Translations under genes and position numbers: made by a program
The notes under the pieces: generated by a model
The model's database searches: none
What the model was told of the DNA's origin: nothing
The model's input: the letters and a program-made list of their open reading frames with translations, nothing else
DNA from: ZC4RG20 sp036381515
GTDB taxonomy: Bacteria; Pseudomonadota; Gammaproteobacteria; Steroidobacterales; Rariloculaceae
Assembly: GCA_036381515.1 (NCBI GenBank)
Contig: DASVCR010000114.1
Location: forward strand, 1-64,000
Length of the DNA stretch: 64,000 nt
Direction of reading: 5' to 3'
In this document: piece after piece, positions 33,907 to 41,903 of the stretch
Layout: every line of letters starts with the position of its first letter
How positions within the stretch are numbered: the first letter of the stretch is position 1

Positions 33907-34442
33907 TCGAACGTGCTCGTGTGCTCGGTGTTGTTCGGCGTGCGATCGCCCGCGAGCCAGCGGGCGAGCTCGCGGTGCGCATCGGCGCGGCGCCTCGCCG
34001 CGATCTCATCGGCATCGGGCGGATCGAGCGTGAGCTCGAGCTTCAGGTCGTCCGGCGTCGCCACGTAGAGCGAGCGGCAGTAGCCGTGGTCGGTCACGCG
34101 ATAACGAACGCCAGCGGCCTTGAGCCTCCGTTCCGTCTCGTCGAAGTGCTCGCGATCGACCTTGAGCGCGATATGCGGAAAACGGGCCTCCCGCGGCTCC
34201 CGCGCACGAAACCGTTCGTAGTCTTCGGGGTCGGCGAACTGGAAGAACGCGAGCGCGCCCCCGTCGGCGAGCGCGTAGAACGTGTGGCAGTACTCGAGCT
34301 CTCGACCGGCCTCCGGGTTGTACGTGCGCTCGCACCAGGTCGCGACGAGCGGCATGCCGAGCAGATCCTCGAAAAACCGGCGATTCGCTTCCTGGTCCTT
34401 CGTGACCCACGCATGGTGATGCAGACGGAGCGGCAGGGGCAT
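33903..34442 (-). CDS. VOC (glyoxalase/dioxygenase) family protein
   Basis: This 179-residue protein has two beta-alpha-beta-beta-beta modules: LRLHHHAWVTKDQEANRRFFEDLLGMPLV, then FPHIALKVDREHFDETERRLKAAGVRYR and LYVATPDDLKLELTL. Likely metal ligands are His in HHHAW, His in FPHIA and the final Glu. I chose ATG 34442, with GAGGAG nine bases upstream; an ATG 39 bases earlier has no SD. It heads the minus operon VOC / MetE-like / DUF6152 fusion / NHL and is divergent from an AAHS carrier. The substrate is unknown. Confidence 0.85.
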   Translation of the reverse strand: MPLPLRLHHHAWVTKDQEANRRFFEDLLGMPLVATWCERTYNPEAGRELEYCHTFYALADGGALAFFQFADPEDYERFRAREPREARFPHIALKVDREHFDETERRLKAAGVRYRVTDHGYCRSLYVATPDDLKLELTLDPPDADEIAARRRADAHRELARWLAGDRTPNNTEHTSTFE

Positions 34443-34561
34443 CGCGCTGATCTCCTCGAGGTCTTCCGAGCACAAGATCATACACGGAGCCGGGAAGAAA
34501 TCTGCCGCGCCCGAGGGTTCGATGTTACGATCGCCGCACCACGGCCCCCGGGGGAGGGCGG

Positions 34562-35917
34562 ATGTCAGAAGCGTCGAGGGTCGACGTCGCCGATGTGATC
34601 GATCGGCGGCCGATCGGCCGCTTTCAGTGGATGCTGTTCGCGCTCTGCGCGATGTCGCTGATCATGGACGGCTTCGACGTGCAGGCGATGGGCTACGTCG
34701 CGCCGGAGGTCATTCCGGAGCTCGGCATGTCCGGCGGCGAGCTCGGCCTGATCCTCGCCGCGGCGAACGTCGGTCTGCTGGTTGGCGCGCTGTTCTTCAC
34801 CGTGCTTGCGGACCGTATCGGCCGCCGGCCCGTGCTGATCTTCGGCACGCTCTTCTATTCGGTGATGGCGCTCCTCACCGCGCGGGCGGACAGCACGACC
34901 GAGCTCCTCGTGCTGCGCTTCGTCGCCGGGGTCGGCATGGGCTCGATCATTCCGAACGCGACCGCGCTGATCGGCGAATACAGCCCGGCGCGCCGCCGCA
35001 TCACGCTGATCATGACGATCACGGTCGGGTTCACCGCCGGTGCGGCGCTCGGCGGGCTCGTCGCGGCCTGGCTGATGCCGCAGTTCGGCTGGCGCTCCGT
35101 GTTTTACTTCGGCGGCGCGATTCCGCTCGTCATCGGCGTGCTGATGATCTTCTGGCTGCCGGAGTCGCTGCAGTTCCTCGTCGTGCGCCGGCGGCTCGCC
35201 GAGGCCGCGCGCTGGCTCGCGCGCGTCGAGCCCGGCGTGCGCATCGGGCCCGCGACCGAGCTCGTCGCGGCCGAGGAGAGCCGGGGCGGCGTGCCGGTCT
35301 TCGACCTTCTCCGCGACGGGCGCGCGGGCGTCACGTTGCTCTACTGGGCGGTCAACTTCACGAACCTGCTGAATCTCTATTTCCTCGCGGGCCTGCTGCC
35401 GACGATTCTGACCCGCAGCGGATTCGCTTCGTCGTCGTCGGCGCTGATCGGCGGCGCGATGCAGCTCGGCGGCACGATCGGAACGTTCGGCCTTGCATGG
35501 CTGATCTCGAGAAAGGGGTTCACGCCGATGCTGACGCTGACGTTCGCGGTCGCGGCGGCGTCGATCGCGCTGATCGGCAGCTCGGCCGTGCTGTCGTTCG
35601 CGCCGCTCGTGACCTTCGTCGTCTTCGTCGCCGGCTGGTGCGTGATCGGCGGGCAGCCCGGCTTGAACGCGCTCGCGGCGACGTACTATCCGACGTCGAT
35701 GCGCTCGACGGGGATCGGCTGGGGACTCGGCATCGGCCGCCTCGGCGCGATCGTCGGCCCGCTGATCGGCGGGCGGCTGCTCGACCTCGACTGGTCCACG
35801 CAGCAGGTGTTCGTCGTTTTCGCATTGCCGGCGGTCGTGTCGACGCTCGTGATGGTGGCTCTGCACGTGCTGCTGCGTGCGCCAGGTGCCGTACGGCCGG
35901 TGCAGCAGGCGGTGTGA
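34562..35917 (+). CDS. MFS transporter, AAHS type
   Basis: This 451-residue, 12-TM carrier starts at ATG 34562 after GGGGGAGGGCGG. It has the DGFD motif in MSLIMDGFDVQAMGYVAPE, loop 2-3 TVLADRIGRRP, GEYSPARRRITLI and PESLQFLVVRRR after TM6. It is a paralogue of the carrier at 25198. It is followed by a TonB receptor on the same strand, so the pair may import the same acid across both membranes. Confidence 0.9.
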   Translation: MSEASRVDVADVIDRRPIGRFQWMLFALCAMSLIMDGFDVQAMGYVAPEVIPELGMSGGELGLILAAANVGLLVGALFFTVLADRIGRRPVLIFGTLFYSVMALLTARADSTTELLVLRFVAGVGMGSIIPNATALIGEYSPARRRITLIMTITVGFTAGAALGGLVAAWLMPQFGWRSVFYFGGAIPLVIGVLMIFWLPESLQFLVVRRRLAEAARWLARVEPGVRIGPATELVAAEESRGGVPVFDLLRDGRAGVTLLYWAVNFTNLLNLYFLAGLLPTILTRSGFASSSSALIGGAMQLGGTIGTFGLAWLISRKGFTPMLTLTFAVAAASIALIGSSAVLSFAPLVTFVVFVAGWCVIGGQPGLNALAATYYPTSMRSTGIGWGLGIGRLGAIVGPLIGGRLLDLDWSTQQVFVVFALPAVVSTLVMVALHVLLRAPGAVRPVQQAV

Positions 35918-35933
35918 CGAATACCGAGTCACG

Positions 35934-35954
35934 CCGAGCCCGTCCGGGCTTCGG
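35934..35954 (+). terminator. Possible hairpin after the AAHS carrier
   Basis: AGCCC/GGGCT arms with a GTCC loop are extended by three more pairs across one bulge. No T-tract follows and the TonB receptor begins 90 bases later, so it may instead be a leader hairpin. Confidence 0.3.
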
Positions 35955-36044
35955 TCGATTCGTTGCGATCTCGCGACTGGTACGCATCCTGCATGCCGTT
36001 CGCCGTTCCCCTCGCCGTGCAGGCGACCGAACGGAGGGCCTACG

Positions 36045-38495
36045 ATGCGTGCCGCCGCAGCTCCGTCTCGTACGTCTCTCGGATCCGCCGCCGTCGTTGC
36101 GGCGCTGTGCCACACGTCGGCGTTCGCGCAGATCGAGGAAGTCATCGTCACCGCCCAACGGCGCGAGCAGGCGCTGCAGGAGGTCGGTGCGGCGGTGACC
36201 GCCGTCGACGCCGGGCGGCTCGACTCGCAGCGCATCGAAACGCTCGAAGACCTGCAGATGATCGTGCCGAGCATCACGCTCGGCAACGACTTCAACATGG
36301 CGAAGCTCTTCATCCGCGGCGTCGGTGCGAATACGTCGACGACGGGCAGCGAGACCGGGGTCGCGATGCACGTCGACGGCGCGGTGATCTCGCGCGCGGA
36401 GGCACAGCTCACGTCGATGTTCGACCTCGAGCGCGTCGAGGTGCTGCGCGGGCCGCAAGGCACGCTCTATGGCCGCAATGCCGTCGGCGGGTCGGTCAAC
36501 CTGATCACGCGAAAGCCGACGACGGAATTCGAGGGCTACGTGCGCGCGACCCTCGGAAACTTCGATCAGCTCGACCTCGAGGCCGCGGCCGGCGGCCCGC
36601 TCACCGATCGCGTGCTCGGCCGGGTGGCCGTGAGGAGCGACTCGCGCTCGGGCTTCGGCGTGAACCCGGTGACCGGCCGCGACGTCGACGACCTGAACAG
36701 GCAGATGGCCCGCGCGCACCTCCAGTTCCTCGCGTCGGATGCGCTGTCGTGGCTCCTGACCGGCGAGATCTATACGCAGCGGGATGCGTCGAGAGCGCTG
36801 AAGTTTCGCGCGGAGAGCTACCCCGGCGTGCCGCGGCTCGCATCGCCCGGCGGCGGCGGATATGCCGCGGAGCCGCGCGACCTCGCGTCCGAGTTCGATC
36901 CGGAGAGCGTAACGGACACGTGGTCCGTGACGTCGACCGTCGACTGGCAGCTCGGCGACCGGCTGACGTTCCGGAACATCACGAACTACCGCGAGTTCGA
37001 CGGGTTCATCCAGCAGGACCTCGATCTGTCGGCCGTCGTCAGCAGCCTCGCGACGAACGGCTTCAACACGAGCGTGCAGCGGCGCGACGTCGAGGACAGG
37101 CAGAGGAGCACGGAGTTTCAGATCAACTACGACACCGACCGCGTGAACGCCGTGTTCGGCCTCTTCCTCTTCAACGAGGACCAGGCGCCGGTCGACACCG
37201 TCGGGCTGACGCCGCTCCTCGGGCAGCCGCATATCCTCGACACGATGGCGGATCCCGCGAGCGGCCGGTTCCCGCCGATCGGCCCGACGGGGCTGTCGAT
37301 CGACGGGCAGTTCGTCCCCGAGTTTCCGATCGGTCCGGAGTTCCCGCTCGACATGTGCGATACGGCGAAGCATGCAGGCGGCGGCCTCGCGGGCGTCGAC
37401 GTGTTGCCGCCGAAGCGGGTGTGCCTCGAGTCCGACCTCGGCACCGAGGTCTGGGCGCTGTTCGGGCAGGCCGTCATCGGTTTGACCGACAGCCTGTCGC
37501 TGAAGGTCGGCGGCCGCTACAACGACGAGAAGCGCACGTCCGCGAATCCGTCGTTCGTCGTCGCGCGCAACGGACTCGGGCCGATCCTGATCACGACGAC
37601 CGAAGGCACCTCGGTGTCGCGCACGTTCGAGGACTTCACGCCGACGTTCGGGATCGAGTGGCGGCCGGGCGGGGACGGAGGCTCGCTCTTCTACGTGACG
37701 GCCGCCGAGGGATTCAAGGCCGGCGCGGGAGAGAATGCCGCCGGCAGCACGATCATCGTCGACCCCGAGACGGTCGAGAACATCGAGGCGGGCTTCAAGA
37801 CGACGCTGCTCGACGGCAATCTCGCGCTGAACATCGCGGCGTTCGCGTACGAGCTCGAGGGTCAGCAGATCAACAAGACGATCAGCGGCGGTCCGGCCGG
37901 ATTCAGCACGATCTTCGAGAACGCCGCGCAGACGTCGGCCGAAGGCGCGGAGATCGAGCTGTTCGGGCGGATCACCGATCGGTTCAGCCTCAACGCGTCG
38001 GTCGCCTATCTCGATTCGCAGTACGACGACTTCCTGACGTCCGATCCGCTGAATCCCCGCAACGTGCAGACGCCGGGCCCGCCGGGATTCCCGGAAGATC
38101 CGACCGGCTTCAACCCGAACGAGCCCGAGGTCCAGCTCGCGGGCAATCCGACGCGGAACTCGCCCAAGTGGTCCGCGAACCTGCACGTCGAGTACGACCT
38201 CCCGGTCGACATCGCGGGCGGCTCGCTGATGTTCTTCGCCGACGCGTTCTATCGCGACGACACGTACTTCACGGAGTTCGCGCGGCTGCTCGAGGGGGCC
38301 GAGTCGTACACGATGGTCGACTGGGGCGTGCTGTTCACCGCGCCCGACGAGCGGCTGACGGCGGAGCTGTGGGTGAAGAACGCGAGCGACGTCACACGCG
38401 CGAGCAGCACGTTTGCGCTCGCGACGGCTCGGGTCATCGGCGTGACGTACCTGCCGCCGCGGCGCTACGGCGTGACGCTCAGCTACGACTTCTGA
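36045..38495 (+). CDS. TonB-dependent outer-membrane receptor
   Basis: This 816-residue protein has a signal peptide ending SAFAQ and a TonB-box-like IEEVIVTAQRREQALQEVG. The plug domain has LFIRGVGANT, FDLERVEVLRGPQGTLYGRNAVGGSVNLIT, and a long beta-barrel ends GVTLSYDF with the terminal aromatic. ATG 36045 has GGAGGGCC upstream. The family imports iron complexes, cobalamin, sugars or other large or scarce substrates. The plug style is that of the Sphingomonas/Caulobacter-type receptors common in aromatic degraders. The neighbours suggest an organic substrate rather than iron; no ExbBD-TonB genes are nearby. Confidence 0.93.
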   Translation: MRAAAAPSRTSLGSAAVVAALCHTSAFAQIEEVIVTAQRREQALQEVGAAVTAVDAGRLDSQRIETLEDLQMIVPSITLGNDFNMAKLFIRGVGANTSTTGSETGVAMHVDGAVISRAEAQLTSMFDLERVEVLRGPQGTLYGRNAVGGSVNLITRKPTTEFEGYVRATLGNFDQLDLEAAAGGPLTDRVLGRVAVRSDSRSGFGVNPVTGRDVDDLNRQMARAHLQFLASDALSWLLTGEIYTQRDASRALKFRAESYPGVPRLASPGGGGYAAEPRDLASEFDPESVTDTWSVTSTVDWQLGDRLTFRNITNYREFDGFIQQDLDLSAVVSSLATNGFNTSVQRRDVEDRQRSTEFQINYDTDRVNAVFGLFLFNEDQAPVDTVGLTPLLGQPHILDTMADPASGRFPPIGPTGLSIDGQFVPEFPIGPEFPLDMCDTAKHAGGGLAGVDVLPPKRVCLESDLGTEVWALFGQAVIGLTDSLSLKVGGRYNDEKRTSANPSFVVARNGLGPILITTTEGTSVSRTFEDFTPTFGIEWRPGGDGGSLFYVTAAEGFKAGAGENAAGSTIIVDPETVENIEAGFKTTLLDGNLALNIAAFAYELEGQQINKTISGGPAGFSTIFENAAQTSAEGAEIELFGRITDRFSLNASVAYLDSQYDDFLTSDPLNPRNVQTPGPPGFPEDPTGFNPNEPEVQLAGNPTRNSPKWSANLHVEYDLPVDIAGGSLMFFADAFYRDDTYFTEFARLLEGAESYTMVDWGVLFTAPDERLTAELWVKNASDVTRASSTFALATARVIGVTYLPPRRYGVTLSYDF

Positions 38496-38502
38496 GCCGG
38501 GC

Positions 38503-38560
38503 CGCTCGATCGGGCGCAGGCCGCGTCGCTCGATCGGGCGCAGGGCGCGTCGCTCGTCGA
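38503..38560 (+). repeat. Short tandem repeat, 24-base period
   Basis: CGCTCGATCGGGCGCAGG occurs at 38503-38520 and 38527-38544, with a degenerate third start (CGCTCGTCGA) at 38551. It fills the 96-base gap between the convergent TonB receptor and secreted VOC genes. Confidence 0.75.
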
Positions 38561-38591
38561 CCGGACCCCGTCACTCGGCGCCCGGACGTCG

Positions 38592-39497
38592 TCACTCGGC
38601 CCTGCGCAGACCTTCCGTGAGCTCGATGGTCACGCCGTAAGGGTCGACGAGCCTCGCGACGGCGATGCCGCCGTGCGCGTCGTCGATGTGATAGGGCTCC
38701 GCGAGCTCGATGCCCTTCGCGGCGAGCTCCTCGCAGAAGCGCTCGAGGTCTCTGACCTCGAAGCCGACGTGATCGACGGCGCGGCCTCGCGTCGGCACGA
38801 GCTCTTCCTCCGGTAGCCAGGAGAAGAAATTCAGCATGTAGCCGACGCCCGGCAGGTCGGCGCCGATGAAGTAGTCGGTCTGCCCGGGGCGCAGCGTCGC
38901 ATCGAACGCCTTCATGTACCACTGCTGCATCTCGACGAACGCCTCGTTCACGAAGTGCACATGGTGATGCTTGATCGGCGGCGCGTCGGCGTCCATGTTC
39001 GTCACGAGCTCGATCTTCACGCCGTCCGGGCCGAGCAGGTACTCGAAGCGCCCGTAGTTCCCGGCCGTGGGCGGGCTCGCGGTCTGGCCCGGTCCGGGCT
39101 CGCGGCCGACGGTGCGCTCGTAGCCGTTCGCGACGGCCCGCGCGGCGACCTCCGCGACGTCCGGCACGGCGAAGCCGATATGGTCGAACGACGTGCCGCG
39201 CGTCGGGCCCGTCGGCGGCTGCTCGTGCAGGAACAGGTAGATGTCCGGAAACTCGATGACCTCGACCCCGGACGACCCGAGCTCAACTGCCTTGCCGCCG
39301 AGCGTATCGACCCAGAACCGCTCGTGCTCGTCGATGCTCGTGACGTTCAGGTGGTAATGGCCGACGATCACGCGCGCGTCCCGGTTCGAAAGCTCCGCGT
39401 CGGCCGACACCGAAAGCAGGACCAGCACCGCGATCGGCAATACCGCGCGGCCGATGACCGCCGCGGTGGCGCCGCGCGAGAGCGATTGCGAGCTCAT
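38592..39497 (-). CDS. Secreted VOC-family protein with two modules
   Basis: This 301-residue protein has an unusually long N-region, then a hydrophobic stretch (IGRAVLPIAVLVLLSVSADA) that reads as a signal peptide. Two VOC units follow: HYHLNVTSIDEHERFWVDTLGG with FDHIGFAVPDVAEVAARA, and HHHVHFVNEAFVEMQQWYMKAF with VDHVGFEVRDLERFCEEL and a final VTIELTEG. Metal-binding His and Glu positions look intact. Export of a VOC dioxygenase/glyoxalase-like protein is uncommon. ATG 39497 overlaps the cytochrome stop (ATGA), so the two are coupled. Confidence 0.82.
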   Translation of the reverse strand: MSSQSLSRGATAAVIGRAVLPIAVLVLLSVSADAELSNRDARVIVGHYHLNVTSIDEHERFWVDTLGGKAVELGSSGVEVIEFPDIYLFLHEQPPTGPTRGTSFDHIGFAVPDVAEVAARAVANGYERTVGREPGPGQTASPPTAGNYGRFEYLLGPDGVKIELVTNMDADAPPIKHHHVHFVNEAFVEMQQWYMKAFDATLRPGQTDYFIGADLPGVGYMLNFFSWLPEEELVPTRGRAVDHVGFEVRDLERFCEELAAKGIELAEPYHIDDAHGGIAVARLVDPYGVTIELTEGLRRAE

Positions 39498-40261
39498 GTT
39501 CCCCTCCGCGATACGAGATAGGCGACGAGATCGGCGATTTCCTGCTCGGTGAGCTTGCCCCGGTACGACGGCATCGACGCGTCGACGAAGCCGTGCTCGC
39601 GCAGGTCGGCCTTCTCGAACGAGCGGAGCTGCTCGTCGAGATCGAGGAGCTGCACGGTGAAGGTGTCGTGGTTCAGCAGCCGGCCGGTGACCTCTTCGCC
39701 GGAGCGCGTGACGACCCGGTAGAACCGATTGTGCGCCTGCACCTCGACGGCCGGGTCGAGGATGGACGCCATCAGATCGCCCGCGCGGCGAAACCGGCCG
39801 ATCCGGCTCAGGTCCGGGCCGATGCGGCCGCCGCGGCCGTCGATGCGATGGCAGTCCGTGCACCGGCCCTTGCCTTCGAACAGGGCCTTGCCGCGCTCGG
39901 CGTCGCCGGCGAGCCTCGGCTCGTCGCGCGGCCGCGCGTTGTCTCGGAGGAACAGCACGAGATCCTCGATCTCGTCCTCGTCGAGGTCCGCAGGGCCCAT
40001 CTCGGTGTTCGGGATCCCGTTCATGATGATGTCCGCGAGCTCGTGGTCGGTCAGCGGGCGACGGAACCGGCCGCGGCCGAGATCGATCCCGTCGACCGCG
40101 TCGCCGTTCTCGCCGTGACACTCCGCGCACGCGGACGCGTAGAGGCTCGCCGGATCCTCCGCCTCGAACGCGTGCTGCGCGGTTGCCGGGGCGACGGGGC
40201 CGAAGACGAGCACGGCGGCGAACGATCGATATAAAGCAGCGCTACGCATTGACGGGCTCAT
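39494..40261 (-). CDS. Secreted di-heme c-type cytochrome
   Basis: This 255-residue protein starts at ATG 40261 (ATG 40249 is an alternative). It has a signal peptide ending PATAQ and two cytochrome c domains. CAECH at 45-49 has Met in NTEMGP as a likely axial ligand; CTDCH at 134-138 lies in a domain that continues AGDLMASILDPAVEVQAHNRFYRV and then DASMPSYRGKLTEQEIADLV. The latter block is typical of the c-type domain seen in Planctomycetes and Verrucomicrobia proteins. It probably accepts electrons in the periplasm. It is divergent from the LigM-like gene and coupled to the secreted VOC gene. Confidence 0.88.
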   Translation of the reverse strand: MSPSMRSAALYRSFAAVLVFGPVAPATAQHAFEAEDPASLYASACAECHGENGDAVDGIDLGRGRFRRPLTDHELADIIMNGIPNTEMGPADLDEDEIEDLVLFLRDNARPRDEPRLAGDAERGKALFEGKGRCTDCHRIDGRGGRIGPDLSRIGRFRRAGDLMASILDPAVEVQAHNRFYRVVTRSGEEVTGRLLNHDTFTVQLLDLDEQLRSFEKADLREHGFVDASMPSYRGKLTEQEIADLVAYLVSRRGT

Positions 40262-40437
40262 CGGGAACGCTCGTCGATGGTACGGCATCGCGACGACGCC
40301 GCAAGGGGGCGCCTCGATCGGGAGGCATCGAGCCGCAAGCACGACCGGCGAGAGGCGGTTCGCGTCCTTCGACCGCCGGACGTAGAATCGTCGTTCATCG
40401 ACTGGATAGTCGCAGGACAGGTAGCGGACTGGACGAC

Positions 40438-41823
40438 ATGGCGAAGAACCTGGAAGAAGCGATCCGGCAAGCCGGCAGCCCCGTGAAGCTCTTGTGGAAC
40501 TCGACGATGCCGCCGGCGATCGTGCCGCGCGTCGTGCCCGAGTTCACGAACTGGCGCGACGAGCAGCTTGCGTGGCGCCGCACCGCGGTCCTCTATGACC
40601 AGTCGCACCACATGGCGGACCTGAACATCAAGGGCCGCGACGCGCTGAAGCTGATCAGCGCGCTCGGCATCAACAGCTTCCGACACTTCCCGGTCGACAT
40701 GGCCAAGCAGTTCGTCGCGGTCAATCACGACGGCTACGTGATCGGCGACAACATCCTGTTCCACCTCGACGACGACGAGTATCACGCGGTCGGCATTCCG
40801 CCGTCGATCAACTGGCTGCACTACCACGCGGTCACCGGGGGCTACGACGTTCAGGTGTGGCGGGACGACAATTCGTTCTACAGGAAGGGCGATCCCGTCC
40901 TGTACCGCTACCAGATCCAGGGCCCGGGTGCGATGGACGTGATCCGCGCGGCGACCGGCCAGGAGCCGCCGAAGGTCCGCTTCTTCCATATGACGCGTCT
41001 GCGCATCGCGGGCAAGGAAGTCCGCGCGCTCCGCCATGGCATGGCCGGAGAGCCCGGCTTCGAGATCTGGGGACCGTGGGCGGACCACGACGCCGTGCAC
41101 TCGGCGCTGCTCGAGGCCGGACGCAAGCACGGCCTCGTCCAGGTCGGCGGCCGGGCCTACCACACGAATGCGCTCGAGTCCGGCTGGCTGCCGCGCCCGC
41201 TGCCCGCGATCTATACCGGCGAGAAGCTCAGGCCCTATCGCGAGTGGCTGACGCAGAACGCGTACGAGACGACGGCGCCGCTCGGCGGCAGTTTCTACTC
41301 CGAGAACATCGAGGACTACTACTTCACGCCGTACGAGCTCGACTACGGCCGTCTCATCGGCTTCGATCACGACTTCATCGGCCGCGAGGCGCTCGAGCGG
41401 ATGCAAGCGGACGGCACCGCAGAGCGGCGCAGGAAGGTCACGTTCGTGTGGAACGGCGACGACACCGCTGCTGCGTACGGCTCGATGTTCCACGACGCGC
41501 CGGGCGCGAAGTTCATCAACCTGCCGATGTCGCTCTACGATACGTTCCATGCCGACCGCATCGAGGCGAACGGCAAGATCGTCGGCCTGTCGACGTGGAC
41601 CGGCTACTCCGCCAACGTGCGCCGGATCCTGTCCTTGGGCACGATCGACGCCGAGCTCGCCGAGCCCGGCACCGAGGTGACGCTCGTCTGGGGCGAGGAC
41701 GTGCCGTCGGCGAAGGTGCAGGTCGAGGAGCACGTGCCGTTCAGGATCCGCGCTACGGTCATGCCGGCGCCGCTCGTCGAGAAGGCGCGCACGGCCTATC
41801 GGTCGAACGAGGGTCTCGGCTAG
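40438..41823 (+). CDS. THF-dependent O-demethylase, LigM/DesA-like (aminomethyltransferase fold)
   Basis: This 461-residue cytoplasmic protein belongs to the GcvT fold. Its segments match my memory of LigM (vanillate/3-O-methylgallate) and DesA (syringate) demethylases: PEFTNWRDEQLAWRRTAVLYDQSHHM, KQFVAVNHDGYVIGDNILF, GMAGEPGFEIWGPW, AYHTNALESGWLPRPLPAIY and a late GYSANVRRILSL. Such enzymes pass an aryl methyl group to tetrahydrofolate. DMSP demethylase DmdA is a more distant alternative. ATG 40438 has no clear SD. It is divergent from a cytochrome/VOC pair and convergent with the PQQ dehydrogenase. Confidence 0.85.
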   Translation: MAKNLEEAIRQAGSPVKLLWNSTMPPAIVPRVVPEFTNWRDEQLAWRRTAVLYDQSHHMADLNIKGRDALKLISALGINSFRHFPVDMAKQFVAVNHDGYVIGDNILFHLDDDEYHAVGIPPSINWLHYHAVTGGYDVQVWRDDNSFYRKGDPVLYRYQIQGPGAMDVIRAATGQEPPKVRFFHMTRLRIAGKEVRALRHGMAGEPGFEIWGPWADHDAVHSALLEAGRKHGLVQVGGRAYHTNALESGWLPRPLPAIYTGEKLRPYREWLTQNAYETTAPLGGSFYSENIEDYYFTPYELDYGRLIGFDHDFIGREALERMQADGTAERRRKVTFVWNGDDTAAAYGSMFHDAPGAKFINLPMSLYDTFHADRIEANGKIVGLSTWTGYSANVRRILSLGTIDAELAEPGTEVTLVWGEDVPSAKVQVEEHVPFRIRATVMPAPLVEKARTAYRSNEGLG

Positions 41824-41903
41824 CCGCCCGTCCGAGGCGCTCGCAGCACTGAGGCGCATCGCTCGTCGCACGGGCGCCGAGCGCGGGCGGCCGCGCCTCG
41901 ATC

